Below, piece after piece: positions 42,571 through 52,390 of a DNA stretch of 64,000 bases. The notes beneath the pieces are model-generated. The model was given only the letters and a program-made list of their open reading frames with translations, did not search any database and was not told where the DNA came from. Each line of letters starts with the position of its first letter. Positions within the stretch are counted from its first letter, which is position 1. This DNA is from JAAZZIT01 sp964480525 (lineage in GTDB: Bacteria > Bacillota > Clostridia > Oscillospirales > Ruminococcaceae). The DNA is taken from NCBI GenBank assembly GCA_964480525.1, contig CAYZOV010000005.1, positions 40,640 through 104,639 of the forward strand, read 5' to 3'. A program made the position numbers and the translations under genes.

Positions 42571-43854
42571 CTATTCGACAGGTTCAACAATAGAAATTGC
42601 CGATTTGTCAAAATTAAAATATTCGTCAAGACCGTTTGTTATATCTTCAAAAGTCATCTCGGCATAGGTTTCGATTTCGTCAAAAGCTTCAATTCCCAAA
42701 AAATCGGCATTGATAAGCATTGTAACGCAATTTTCACTGTTTTCAAAACTCTTAACCATCATACCGTAAATTGCTTTTTTGTAGTTTTCAAAACGTTCTC
42801 TGTCAAGACCTTCTTTTCTAAGTCTTTCGATTTCGGCAAAAATTCTGTTTTTTACTTCCTGCGGATTCTTTGATTCGCCACCGCAGTTACAAGTAAAATA
42901 TCCGTCGCCGAAGAAAACTTCCGTACCAAAGTGTGAGTTAATTAAGCCCTCGTCTGTCAGTTGTTTGTACAAATCCGACGTTGGACCCATAATCAAATTC
43001 ATAAGCACATTCGCCACAGCCTGTGCCTTAATAAGTTCTTTGCCTTGTTTTGGCAAACATTTAAATCCGATATAGAAAATAGGCATTGACACAGCCATTT
43101 TTTCAGTATAGGTTGTCATACTAACTTCGTCAGGCTCATAAGGAAACGCAGTTTCAAGTTTAATGTTTTCGCACGGTTTTAAATGCTTATCACACACCGC
43201 CAAAACGTCGTCAACATCTACGTTACCCGAAATACACAGCGCCATATTGTTAAGATTATAAAATGTGTAGTAACATCTGTAAAGCAAATCAGCGTCAATT
43301 TTTGCAATTGATTCAACCGTACCCGCAATGTCAACTTTTACAGGGTGATTTACATACAAGCATTTTAGCAAATTGAAATAAGCCTGTCTGTCGGGGCTGT
43401 CCTGAACCATTTTAATTTCCTGACCGATAATTCCCTGTTCCTTATCCACGGTTTCCTGTGTAAAATAAGGACTTTGCACAAAATCAAGGAGAATCTCAAG
43501 CGATTCAAGATACTTGTCCGAACAGTTAAAAAGGTATACCGTTTGGTCAAACGAAGTATATGCGTTTGCGTTTGCACCTGTTTTTGCATAAAGTTCAAAA
43601 ACGTCACAATCCTCGTTTTCAAAAAGCTTATGCTCCAAAAAGTGTGCAATGCCTTCCGGTACGTCCACAAAATCGTCGTCTTTTTCCGTTTTAAAACGTG
43701 TGTTAATTGAACCGTACTTTGTTCCGAAAAATGCGTCCGTGGTGGAAAAGCCTTCGTGTTTCCATATATATATGCTAAGTCCCGACGGGTGTTTAACATA
43801 GGTATATTCTTCGCCGATTCTGTCATTTTTGATAATTTTAGTTTCGTATGACAT
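42571..43854 (-). CDS. M16-family zinc peptidase (active subunit)
   Basis: A 427-residue insulinase-fold peptidase. The inverted zinc motif HFLEHKLFE is near residue 69, and the distal Glu is further on, so it should be catalytic. It overlaps by one base (TAATG) with the upstream M16 gene, which lacks the motif. This active-inactive pair architecture is known for PqqL/YmxG-type proteins and for mitochondrial processing peptidases. The substrate is unknown; peptide or signal-sequence degradation is typical. Confidence 0.92.
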   Translation of the reverse strand: MSYETKIIKNDRIGEEYTYVKHPSGLSIYIWKHEGFSTTDAFFGTKYGSINTRFKTEKDDDFVDVPEGIAHFLEHKLFENEDCDVFELYAKTGANANAYTSFDQTVYLFNCSDKYLESLEILLDFVQSPYFTQETVDKEQGIIGQEIKMVQDSPDRQAYFNLLKCLYVNHPVKVDIAGTVESIAKIDADLLYRCYYTFYNLNNMALCISGNVDVDDVLAVCDKHLKPCENIKLETAFPYEPDEVSMTTYTEKMAVSMPIFYIGFKCLPKQGKELIKAQAVANVLMNLIMGPTSDLYKQLTDEGLINSHFGTEVFFGDGYFTCNCGGESKNPQEVKNRIFAEIERLRKEGLDRERFENYKKAIYGMMVKSFENSENCVTMLINADFLGIEAFDEIETYAEMTFEDITNGLDEYFNFDKSAISIVEPVE

Positions 43855-45131
43855 TAGTTTTCTCCTCCTTGTTTGCTTTCAAGAATGTAAACCGTATCAA
43901 GCTTAAAGGTCTTTGCACATTCAATGATTTTTTCTCTGGTTATAGATTTTTCAATATTTACCACTTCATCTAATGAATAATCCGTACCTCTTATATGCTG
44001 ATTTAAATACCATCCGCAAAGTCCTGAAATTGTATCTGATGTTGAACGTAAATCACCTAAAATAGAAAGTCGGGTATTTTCCATAAGTTCGTCGGAAAAA
44101 TCGCCGTTTGCCATATCCTCAAGCTGTTGGTTAATCGCCTTTTGAGCAAGTTCTATGTTTTCCGTGTCAACTCCGCTGTCAATAATCATTGTACCTTTTC
44201 CGTCAACATAGCGAGAAGCGCAATAATAGCACAAACTCATTTTTTCTCGGACATTTGTAAAAAGCTTAGAAAAGGCTGTTCCGCCAAGCATAGCAATCAT
44301 GAATTTACAAACGTAAATATCTTCATAATCGCTCTTATAAGCCATAACCATTTTACTCTGATTAACTTCCATAGGCTCGCAAACCTTTGCTATTTCCGAT
44401 TTTAAAGGACTGAACGCCTTAAAGTTTCCGTGTTCTTTCGGACATCTTTCAACATTTGAAAAACGCTCTTTAATTAAGTTTACAGCGCCGTTCAGTTCAC
44501 CGCCACCCGACACAAAAATCTCTATTTCCGATGTTTTAATCATGTCAAGATAACATTTATAAGCATATTCGGGTGTGAGTTCCAACGCCTTTTCTTTTGT
44601 TCCGTAGGTATTTACGGCAAAAGGTTCATTTTCAAAAACGGTTTCATATGCCTGTTTAATTGCATATCCTCTTTTTTCGTTTATCAAAGAATCAATTGCG
44701 TCAATAAGTTCCTGCTTTTTAACCGCAAATTCTTCCTTTGCAAAACCGCCGTTTTCCACAACAGGCAAAAACAAACAGTCAAGCAAAATCTCGGTGATTT
44801 CTTTCGTTATTTTTTCTCCGTTTAGGGCGTATTCATCACGAATAGTGCTTGCACTTAAAACCACAATTTGGCTGTCGCTAATTTTAGTTGACCAACCATT
44901 TACAGTTGCACCATAAAGTGAATAAAGCTTTTTAGAAAATTCCGTTCTATCAGGAAATTTGCTATTTGTGGATTTTAGCAATTCGGGAATGATACTGTAA
45001 ACAGAGGCAGTATCCTCTGAAAGCTTAGTTTTAAAATAAATATTTATCATATTTGTTTTAAACTTTTCGTCTTTAAGTGTTGTGAGATTGATTTTTTCAC
45101 CAATCACTTCTCTATTATATTCGAGAGCCAT
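43854..45131 (-). CDS. M16-family peptidase-like protein (inactive partner)
   Basis: A 425-residue protein of the M16 fold. It begins MALEYNREV with a segment like the M16 core and has a late R/Y-rich stretch (NVREKMSLCYYCASRY) typical of the C-terminal half. No HxxEH motif is visible, so it should be the regulatory or substrate-binding partner. The start is set at the ATG at 45131, nine bases after AAAGGA; a TTG at 45140 has the site abutting it. It is first in the M16 pair. Confidence 0.88.
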   Translation of the reverse strand: MALEYNREVIGEKINLTTLKDEKFKTNMINIYFKTKLSEDTASVYSIIPELLKSTNSKFPDRTEFSKKLYSLYGATVNGWSTKISDSQIVVLSASTIRDEYALNGEKITKEITEILLDCLFLPVVENGGFAKEEFAVKKQELIDAIDSLINEKRGYAIKQAYETVFENEPFAVNTYGTKEKALELTPEYAYKCYLDMIKTSEIEIFVSGGGELNGAVNLIKERFSNVERCPKEHGNFKAFSPLKSEIAKVCEPMEVNQSKMVMAYKSDYEDIYVCKFMIAMLGGTAFSKLFTNVREKMSLCYYCASRYVDGKGTMIIDSGVDTENIELAQKAINQQLEDMANGDFSDELMENTRLSILGDLRSTSDTISGLCGWYLNQHIRGTDYSLDEVVNIEKSITREKIIECAKTFKLDTVYILESKQGGEN

Positions 45132-45233
45132 TTTTTTCAATCCTTTCGGTTTATTTTCAAAGATATTTAATAGTATAACACATATTTTAATAAATTTCCA
45201 TAGTTATTAGAAAATTTTCATTAGATTATCATA

Positions 45234-45398
45234 TTAAATTACTGAATAAGAAAAGTTTTCCCACAAAAGTGTTACACCTTCGTCGATTTCGTCAGGCAAA
45301 AGCGCCATAGCAACAAGCAAATCGTCGCCAGTTTCAACATTTTGAAGATGTGCATAATCTCCGTCGATTTTTGTAACAAGGTATTTTATCGGATTCAA
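45234..45398 (-). CDS. Very small DUF3006-like protein
   Basis: A 54-residue protein with KYLVTKIDGDYAHLQNVETG and ALLPDEIDEGVTLLWEN, close in wording to DUF3006 proteins (a short beta-barrel of unknown role). It starts at TTG, directly after the dnaE stop and six to seven bases behind AGGAGG, so it is translated from the dnaE message. It is too short for standard length cut-offs. The function is unknown. Confidence 0.7.
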   Translation of the reverse strand: MNPIKYLVTKIDGDYAHLQNVETGDDLLVAMALLPDEIDEGVTLLWENFSYSVI

Positions 45399-48300
45399 TC
45401 ATTTACCTCCTTTGCTCATGAACGCAACATTTTCCACGCCCATTATTTTTACAAGTTCGCAAATATTCTGTTCGGATATTTCAAAACTATCACAATCTTT
45501 CAAAGTCGAAAGTTTTTTCAATTCAAAAAGGTACACCAAAATTCTGCCGTCGCCTTTTTTACCAGAAAGAAAATTTTTGAGTTTTTGCAGTTTATCTTTG
45601 TCGCTAACGCTAAGTTTAACGCAAAGTGTTTTTCTTTTACAGCTTTTGGCGTAATCTTCTGCCGTCATAATTTCATCAGCGTTGATTTTAAGTCTGTCGT
45701 TAAAATACGAAGTTTTTCCCGAAATTTGAAGCACACTTTTTTCTTCAAGAGGGTGGTTGAAATTTCGCAAAACGCTTGAAAAAACAGTCACTTCCACAAC
45801 GTCCGTTGCGTCCTCTATAACAAGGTCAGCCATTTGGTTGCCTTTTTTGTCGTTTTTGACTTTTTTAGAGCGCAACACCCCGATAAACGAAACCTTTTTG
45901 TCCGATTCCACAAAATAATTTCCGTTGTCGTCTTGGGCAACTATTTCAGAAAGTTTGTTAAACCCGGACGCTTCCGAAAGGTATCTATATCCGTCAAGCG
46001 GGTGTCCCGAAAAATACAAACCCGTTGCTTCAAATTCAAAGTCAAGTAAAGTATTCATATCGTATTCATCATAATAAGAAAGTTCTATGCTTGAATTATT
46101 TGTGTTACGCTGTTCGTCAAATAGGCTGAATTGTCCGTCTATTTCCGTTTTCTTAGAGTTTTGAATTTGCGCCAACACGGTTTCGAGATTTTGAATCATT
46201 GTTCTTCTGTTTTCGGGGAAGCAATCAAAAGCACCGCTTTTGACAAGGTTTTCAACTGCTTTTTTTGAAATAGTTTTGTCGGAACACCTTTTACAAAAAT
46301 CAACAAACGAAGAAAATTCGCCGTTTTGTTTGCGGTTTTCAACAATTGATTCGATAACATTTTCTCCTAAATTCTTCACAGCAAGCAACGGATATCTTAT
46401 TCCGTCGGATTCGGGAACAAATTCCGAACCCGATTTGTTTATATCAATCTTCAAAATTTTTACGCCGTATTTTTCACAGGTGTTGCAATACTTAACAAGT
46501 TTTTCCCGTTCTCCCAAAGACGACGACAAAAAAGCCGACATATATTCTTTGAAATAATGACATTTCAGGTAAGCGGTTTGATACGCAAGGGTTGCATAAG
46601 CCGCGGCATGGGATTTGTTAAAAGCATACGAAGCAAAAGACGTCATTTCGTCAAAAATTTCGTTGGCAATTTTTTCATCAACGCCATTAGCTACGGCACC
46701 AACGCAATTGACGGTTCCGTCAAGATTCTTTGAACCGTAAATAAATGCGTTTTTCTCATTTTTTAATACGCTTAGTTTCTTTTTTGCCATAGCACGTCTG
46801 ACAATATCCGCTCTGCCATAGGAATATCCCGCAAGAGTTCTGAAAATTTGCATAACCTGTTCCTGATAAACAATACAGCCGTATGTTACGTCCAAAATCC
46901 CCTCCAAAAGAGGTGTTTTGTATTTAACCTGTTGCGGGTTATGTCGGTTGCGGATATACTTCGGGATAGAATCCATAGGTCCGGGACGAAAAAGCGATAT
47001 AACGGCAATTAAATCTTCAAGTCCTGTCGGTTGAAGCTTAACAATAGTGTTAGTCATTCCCTCACTTTCAAACTGAAAAACACCCTCTGTATCACCTTTT
47101 GAAAGCATATCAAAAACTTCTTTGTCGTCATATGGAATATTTGAAATATTAAACGACGAATCCTTTTTTTGAATTTCTTTTTGGCATTTGTCAATAATAG
47201 TCAGGTTTTTTAATCCCAAAAAATCGATTTTTAAAAGTCCAAGACTTTCTAAAACCGTCATAGTATATTGTGTGGTGGTCTGTTCGTCTTTTTTCTGCAA
47301 CGGAACATACGAATCCACAGTATCTTTTGTAATAACCACCCCTGCCGCATGGGTTGAACAGTTTCGTGGCATACCCTCCACAGCTTTTGCCAAATTGAGG
47401 ACTTCGTATACTCTGGAATCACTTTGCGCTAATTTTTTAAGTTCAGGCGAATGTTCCAAAACATTTGATACATTCACCGAAGAATCTTGCGGTATAAGTT
47501 TAGAAACAGTTCTGGAAAACTCTGCCGACAACCCCATTACTCTTGCTACGTCCTGCACGGCAGCACGGGATTTAAGAGTACCGAACGTTACAATTTGGGC
47601 AACATGGTCGCTGCCGTATTTTTGTGTTACATAATCTATTACACGCTGTCTTTTTTCAAAACAAAAGTCTATGTCAAAATCCGGCATACTGACACGTTCA
47701 GGGTTTAAAAAGCGTTCAAAAAGCAAGTTGTATTTCAAAGGGTCAATTTCCGTTATACCAATACAATAAGCGCAAAGGCTTCCTGCGCCCGAACCTCTGC
47801 CCGGACCTACGGGAATATCATTGTTTTTAGCATAGTTTATAAAATCCCACACAATTAAATAATAATTGGTATATCCCATTTTAGTTATTACGTCAAGTTC
47901 ATATTCCAAACGGTCAAAAGCCTGCTTCGACGGGTGTTTATAACGCTTTTCAAGACCTTTTTTACACATATCTCTTAAAAATTTTTCGTTATCTGTTACA
48001 CCGTCAATATGAAAATACGGCAATTTTGTGTTTCCGAACTCAAATTCAAAATTACACATATCCGCAATTTTTTGAGTATTATACACGGCGTCGGAATGAT
48101 TCAAAAACAGCTCTTGCATTTCTTCCTGGGATTTCAGATAAAATTCGTCCGTAGGAAAAGATATGGCGGTTTTGTCGTCTAAGGTTTTACCCGTGGAAAT
48201 GCACATTAGAATTTTTTGAACAAAAGCGTCGTCTTTGCTGATATAGTGTGCGTCGTTTGTGGCAACAAGAGGAATACCTGTTTCACGGGATAATCTATAC

Positions 48301-48875
48301 TGGAGGGGAATAATTCTCTGTTGGTCTACAAAAAGGTGACTCTGGATTTCTATATAATAATTTCCCTGTCCGAAAATCTCATTATATGTCAGAGCTGTAT
48401 TCTTTGCACCCTCGTAATCGTCGTTTGAAAGTTTACGAGCCACTTCGCCTGCAAGACAAGCAGACAAGCAAACAAGACCGTCTGAATATTTTTTCAGACA
48501 GTCTAAATCCACTCTGGGTTTATAGTAAAAGCCCTCGGTGTTGGCGATTGAAACAAGCTTTATAAGATTCTTATATCCTGTTTCGTTTTTACACAAAAGA
48601 ACAAGGTGGTATGGGTGTTCGTCAATTTTGGGAATTTTGTCAAATCTGCTTCTTGGCGCAACATATATTTCACAGCCGATAATAGGTTTTATTCCCTGTG
48701 ATTTACATTCGTTGTAAAATTCCACGGCTGCATACATATTACCGTGGTCTGTAACAGCCACGGCATTTTGCCCCATTTCTTTTACACGTTTAACAAGTTC
48801 CTTTATTCTACACGCCCCGTCCAACAGAGAATACTCGCTGTGAACGTGCAAATGCACAAATCCGTTTTCGCTCAT
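45399..48875 (-). CDS. dnaE: DNA polymerase III alpha subunit (DnaE)
   Basis: A 1158-residue replicative polymerase. The PHP domain (FVHLHVHSEYSLLDG) is at the N-terminus. The catalytic palm has GPGRGSGAGSLCAY and PDFDIDFCFEKR, with the fingers region around FQFESEGM, and the C-terminal OB-fold (KVSFIGVLRSKKVKND) completes the DnaE1 type, without the PolC exonuclease. The start is taken at the ATG at 48875 with GGTGG upstream; a GTG at 48887 is an alternative. It follows whiA and precedes the tiny DUF3006-like gene. Confidence 0.97.
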   Translation of the reverse strand: MSENGFVHLHVHSEYSLLDGACRIKELVKRVKEMGQNAVAVTDHGNMYAAVEFYNECKSQGIKPIIGCEIYVAPRSRFDKIPKIDEHPYHLVLLCKNETGYKNLIKLVSIANTEGFYYKPRVDLDCLKKYSDGLVCLSACLAGEVARKLSNDDYEGAKNTALTYNEIFGQGNYYIEIQSHLFVDQQRIIPLQYRLSRETGIPLVATNDAHYISKDDAFVQKILMCISTGKTLDDKTAISFPTDEFYLKSQEEMQELFLNHSDAVYNTQKIADMCNFEFEFGNTKLPYFHIDGVTDNEKFLRDMCKKGLEKRYKHPSKQAFDRLEYELDVITKMGYTNYYLIVWDFINYAKNNDIPVGPGRGSGAGSLCAYCIGITEIDPLKYNLLFERFLNPERVSMPDFDIDFCFEKRQRVIDYVTQKYGSDHVAQIVTFGTLKSRAAVQDVARVMGLSAEFSRTVSKLIPQDSSVNVSNVLEHSPELKKLAQSDSRVYEVLNLAKAVEGMPRNCSTHAAGVVITKDTVDSYVPLQKKDEQTTTQYTMTVLESLGLLKIDFLGLKNLTIIDKCQKEIQKKDSSFNISNIPYDDKEVFDMLSKGDTEGVFQFESEGMTNTIVKLQPTGLEDLIAVISLFRPGPMDSIPKYIRNRHNPQQVKYKTPLLEGILDVTYGCIVYQEQVMQIFRTLAGYSYGRADIVRRAMAKKKLSVLKNEKNAFIYGSKNLDGTVNCVGAVANGVDEKIANEIFDEMTSFASYAFNKSHAAAYATLAYQTAYLKCHYFKEYMSAFLSSSLGEREKLVKYCNTCEKYGVKILKIDINKSGSEFVPESDGIRYPLLAVKNLGENVIESIVENRKQNGEFSSFVDFCKRCSDKTISKKAVENLVKSGAFDCFPENRRTMIQNLETVLAQIQNSKKTEIDGQFSLFDEQRNTNNSSIELSYYDEYDMNTLLDFEFEATGLYFSGHPLDGYRYLSEASGFNKLSEIVAQDDNGNYFVESDKKVSFIGVLRSKKVKNDKKGNQMADLVIEDATDVVEVTVFSSVLRNFNHPLEEKSVLQISGKTSYFNDRLKINADEIMTAEDYAKSCKRKTLCVKLSVSDKDKLQKLKNFLSGKKGDGRILVYLFELKKLSTLKDCDSFEISEQNICELVKIMGVENVAFMSKGGK

Positions 48876-48902
48876 ACCACTCACCACCTTTGTTTTTAAT
48901 CT

Positions 48903-49826
48903 TTATTTCTGAGTTTTGTTTCTAATATCCTTTGCAATTTCCGATATTTTCGCAAGGCGGTGATTTGCACCGCTTCGTGATATTGGTTTTGACAAGGCTT
49001 GTCCAAGTTCTTTAAGGTTATAATCGGGATTTTCCAGCCTGATTTCGGCAATTTCTCTTAATTCGTCCGAAAGATTTCCAAGTCCGACGGTTTTTTCGAT
49101 AAGTTCAATATCCGATATTTGCTTTTCCGCAGCCTTTAAGGTTTTTTCTATATTTGCATTGTCGCAATTAACCGCACGGTTGATTTTATTTCTAATATCC
49201 TTTAGGATTTTTATATTCATTATTTCAAGAGAGCTGTTCACAGCCCCCATAAGCGTCAACATATCTTCGATATTTTCGCTTTCTTTTATGTATACGACCT
49301 GCGAATTTTTTCTCTCGGTTTGCTTCATAACTATGCCGTAGCTTTCTATCAAAGTCAAACCGAAAAAATTACACAACGGTATATCCGAAAAAACTAATTC
49401 AAAGTGATAATCCTTGTTTGGGTCGCTTATACTTCCGCAGGACAAAAACGCTCCCCCGAAAAATTGTGGCAAAAGCTTTTTCTTCGGCACAACTGCTTTT
49501 TGGTAATTGTTTTCTTTATAATCAAAAGGCAGTTTATAATACTCAAAAATTTTTTCCGTATTTGTTTTGTCAATCGTTGCGGTGTAAACCGTTGCTTTTG
49601 CTTTTGGGGTTTTTGAAATGATTACAGCATTATCGCCGTCGCATATTTTATTTATGCTTTTTGTAAAAAATTCAATTGTTTTGATATTTTCGGTCACAAA
49701 CAAAATTCCGTCGGCGGAGATTTCTTTGCAAGTATACAAAATACCCAAAAGCAATGCGTCCGCTTTAGGTCGTGAATTTATCTGTTCAAGAATTTCGCTT
49801 TTTACCTGATACGAAAATGACTGCAT
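48903..49826 (-). CDS. whiA: DNA-binding protein WhiA
   Basis: A 307-residue WhiA. The N-terminal LAGLIDADG-derived domain starts SFSYQVKSEILEQI, and the C-terminal helix-turn-helix reads LKELGQALSKPISRSGANHRLAKI, the conserved end. In sporulating actinomycetes WhiA is a regulator; in Firmicutes it affects division and chromosome segregation. It lies between rapZ and dnaE. The usual yvcK gene between rapZ and whiA is absent here. Confidence 0.96.
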   Translation of the reverse strand: MQSFSYQVKSEILEQINSRPKADALLLGILYTCKEISADGILFVTENIKTIEFFTKSINKICDGDNAVIISKTPKAKATVYTATIDKTNTEKIFEYYKLPFDYKENNYQKAVVPKKKLLPQFFGGAFLSCGSISDPNKDYHFELVFSDIPLCNFFGLTLIESYGIVMKQTERKNSQVVYIKESENIEDMLTLMGAVNSSLEIMNIKILKDIRNKINRAVNCDNANIEKTLKAAEKQISDIELIEKTVGLGNLSDELREIAEIRLENPDYNLKELGQALSKPISRSGANHRLAKISEIAKDIRNKTQK

Positions 49827-49847
49827 AGTTTTTTCCTTTCGTCAAAT

Positions 49848-50708
49848 TCAATGTTTATCAATATCTCTGTGTGTAACTCTGATTTTCAAATGTTCAGCCA
49901 TTAAATGTTTTGAAATTGCTTCGGCAAAAGTCACCGACCTATGTTTTCCGCCTGTACAACCAAATGCAATGACAAGCTGGGATTTTCCCTCTTTTTTGTA
50001 AAGAGGAACTAGAAAATCAATAAGTTCCTGCAATTTTTTAAGTAATTCCTGTGCTTCTTCAAAATTAAGTACATATCCCGAAACTTCGGATTGCAAACCC
50101 GTTTTGTTTTTCAGTTCAGGCACATAAAACGGATTTGGCAAACATCTCACGTCAAATACAAGGTCGGCTTCGGTATAGTTTCCGTATTTAAAACCGAAAG
50201 AAACAACGTCGATTTTCATTGAATCGTCGTTTTCTTCAAGAAAAATGTCGTACATACGTTGTTTAAACTGACTTGTCGAAGTGTTTGAAGTGTCGACATA
50301 ATAATCGGCATATTCTTTTATCGCCGACAGCATATCTCTTTCGCTGTTTATGGCACGTCTGATATTTCCCGAACAAACCTCGTCAAGAGGGTGTTTACGT
50401 CTTGTTTCCTTATATCTTCTTAAAATAACTTCGTCTGTGGAATCAAGAAACAATATTTTAACGTCATAGTGATTACTACGCAGTTCATTAACCGTGTCTG
50501 TCAGTTGAAGAAAAAAATCTCCCCCTCGGACGTCGGTTACGAAAGCAACTTTTTTGATTTTTCCGTCAGACTTTGAACAAATATTGGCAAATTTTGGTAT
50601 TAGTTCAGGTGGCATATTGTCAATACAATAGTACCCCATATCCTCCAAAACGTCGATTGCACTTGATTTGCCACTACCTGACATACCTGTTACAACAACA
50701 AACTGCAT
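49848..50708 (-). CDS. rapZ: RapZ/YvcJ nucleotide-binding protein
   Basis: A 286-residue P-loop protein. Walker A is TGMSGSGKSSAID at the N-terminus, a D-x-D-like LFLDSTDEVILRRY lies near residue 80, and the conserved C-terminal FGCTGGKHRSVTFAE is intact. RapZ adapts small RNA turnover in enterobacteria; in Firmicutes it is a nucleotide-hydrolysing regulator. The start is the ATG at 50708, nine bases after AGGAG; a TTG at 50717 is the longer option. Confidence 0.96.
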   Translation of the reverse strand: MQFVVVTGMSGSGKSSAIDVLEDMGYYCIDNMPPELIPKFANICSKSDGKIKKVAFVTDVRGGDFFLQLTDTVNELRSNHYDVKILFLDSTDEVILRRYKETRRKHPLDEVCSGNIRRAINSERDMLSAIKEYADYYVDTSNTSTSQFKQRMYDIFLEENDDSMKIDVVSFGFKYGNYTEADLVFDVRCLPNPFYVPELKNKTGLQSEVSGYVLNFEEAQELLKKLQELIDFLVPLYKKEGKSQLVIAFGCTGGKHRSVTFAEAISKHLMAEHLKIRVTHRDIDKH

Positions 50709-50720
50709 ATATATCAACTC

Positions 50721-51632
50721 CTAATAATCTATAATTTTAACCTCACATTCAAGGAAAAAGCCCGTTTGGTCGTAAACTTTTTCCTGAACTTGCTTAATGA
50801 GGGAGGATACGTCCTCAAATGTTGCATTGTTTTCATTTATAACGAAACCGCAATGTTTTTGAGAAACCATAGCTCCGCCAACCTTAAATCCACGAAGATT
50901 ACAATCCTGAATTAGTTTGCCTGCAAACTGACCCTCCGGACGTTTAAATGTTGAACCTGCGTTTGGATATTCCAAAGGTTGTTTATCTTTTCGTCTTTGC
51001 ATAAGTTCACGCATTTTTTGCGATATTTCGGACTTTTCGCCTTTTTTAAGTTTAAAAGTTGCCGAAATAATAATTTCGTCTAAGTTCTGAAAAATGCTAT
51101 GCCTATACGAAAGCTCCATTTGATTAGTTTCGTATACTTTAATTTTTCCGAATTTATCAATAGTTTCACAGTTTACAATTACGTCTTTAATTTCGCCGCC
51201 ATAAGCTCCTGCGTTCATAAACACAGCACCGCCGACTGTTCCCGGAATACCGTAGGAAAATTCAAGCCCTGTGAGGGATTTTTCACAGGCAACGGTGCTT
51301 AGTTTTGAAAGTGGCAAACCTGCAAAAGCCTTGATTGTACAATCATCTAAAAAAGTCAGACTGTCCATATTATTACCGATTTTAATTACCACTCCGTGAT
51401 AGCCTTTATCGTCAAATAAAAGGTTAGAGCCGTTTCCGATAACAACATAATCAACGCAAAGTTCGTTGGCTTTTTTTACAAGGTCACTTAAAATCTGTGC
51501 GTTATTCGGCAAAAACACAGCCGAAACTTCGCCACCTATTTTAAAGGTTGTATAATCGCAAAGCTTTTGATTAAGCCTTGTTTCACAACCAATCTCGTTT
51601 GCAAATTGTATAAGAGCGTTTACATTATCCAA
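50721..51632 (-). CDS. murB: UDP-N-acetylenolpyruvoylglucosamine reductase
   Basis: A 303-residue flavoenzyme that reduces UDP-GlcNAc-enolpyruvate to UDP-MurNAc for peptidoglycan. TTFKIGGEVSAVFLP begins the FAD domain, followed by VIGNGSNLLF and YGIPGTVGGAVFMNAGAYGGE, the type II MurB signature. NAGSTFKRPEGQFAGKLIQ and a final C-terminal Glu complete the active site. The start is TTG behind AAGGGGG with an eight-base gap. It lies between the PHP and rapZ genes. Confidence 0.96.
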   Translation of the reverse strand: MDNVNALIQFANEIGCETRLNQKLCDYTTFKIGGEVSAVFLPNNAQILSDLVKKANELCVDYVVIGNGSNLLFDDKGYHGVVIKIGNNMDSLTFLDDCTIKAFAGLPLSKLSTVACEKSLTGLEFSYGIPGTVGGAVFMNAGAYGGEIKDVIVNCETIDKFGKIKVYETNQMELSYRHSIFQNLDEIIISATFKLKKGEKSEISQKMRELMQRRKDKQPLEYPNAGSTFKRPEGQFAGKLIQDCNLRGFKVGGAMVSQKHCGFVINENNATFEDVSSLIKQVQEKVYDQTGFFLECEVKIIDY

Positions 51633-51645
51633 ACCAAAAGCCCCC

Positions 51646-52368
51646 TTACTTCAAAGTGATTTTACGTTTTGTACTTACCCAATCGCATAGCTTATCAAGG
51701 TCTGCATTCAGCACCAAATCCTGCGGAAAATCGCACTCTTTGAGAATTTCCAAAGCGTTATCCGCCTTACCGATAAGCTGACAAAAATGGCTGTCGGTGT
51801 TTACGCAAACAGGTGCGTTATACTTTTTACAAGCCTTTAAAAGTTCATAAGCGTTTTCACGGCTTCCCTTTTTTACCTTTATCGAACTTTCGTTGATTTC
51901 CAAAATTTTATTATACTCAACAGCACCCTTTACAAGTTTATCAAAATCGCATTGAAAATATGCCGTGGTCGGGTGACCTATCATATCTATATCGGGATTT
52001 TGCATAGCCTTGAGGTAGGCATTGGTGATTTCCTCAACAGTACCCTGCTGTAAAACCTCTTTGTGCATTGACGCAATAATCCATTCAAGTTCAGCGATAG
52101 TTTTTTCGCCTATGTCGATATGTCCGTCAAAATCTATAATATTAGTTTCTGCACCTTTTAAAACAATAACATTATTTATTTTTCTCGGCAATATTCTCAA
52201 ATTTTCAAAATGCCAAATATACGGTGAATCGGGCATTTTTTCGGTGTGGTCTGTCATTGCGATAAGCTTAATTCCGTTTAATTTTGCCCACTCACAATTT
52301 TCTGTAATAGTCGAATATGCGTGAGATGACGCTATGGTATGTGTATGCAAATCTGCAATAAGTTGCAT
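51646..52368 (-). CDS. PHP-domain phosphoesterase (YcdX-like)
   Basis: A 240-residue PHP hydrolase. The motif DLHTHTIASSHAYST with metal-binding His lies at the N-terminus, then IAMTDHTEKMPDSP and later MIGHPTTAYFQ and VNTDSHFC, giving the metal-ligand His/Asp set of the family. The YcdX branch is a trinuclear zinc phosphatase. Placement between hprK and murB is seen in many clostridia. The exact substrate is unknown. Confidence 0.9.
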   Translation of the reverse strand: MQLIADLHTHTIASSHAYSTITENCEWAKLNGIKLIAMTDHTEKMPDSPYIWHFENLRILPRKINNVIVLKGAETNIIDFDGHIDIGEKTIAELEWIIASMHKEVLQQGTVEEITNAYLKAMQNPDIDMIGHPTTAYFQCDFDKLVKGAVEYNKILEINESSIKVKKGSRENAYELLKACKKYNAPVCVNTDSHFCQLIGKADNALEILKECDFPQDLVLNADLDKLCDWVSTKRKITLK

Positions 52369-52390
52369 TATAATTGTCTCCTTTTGCTAA

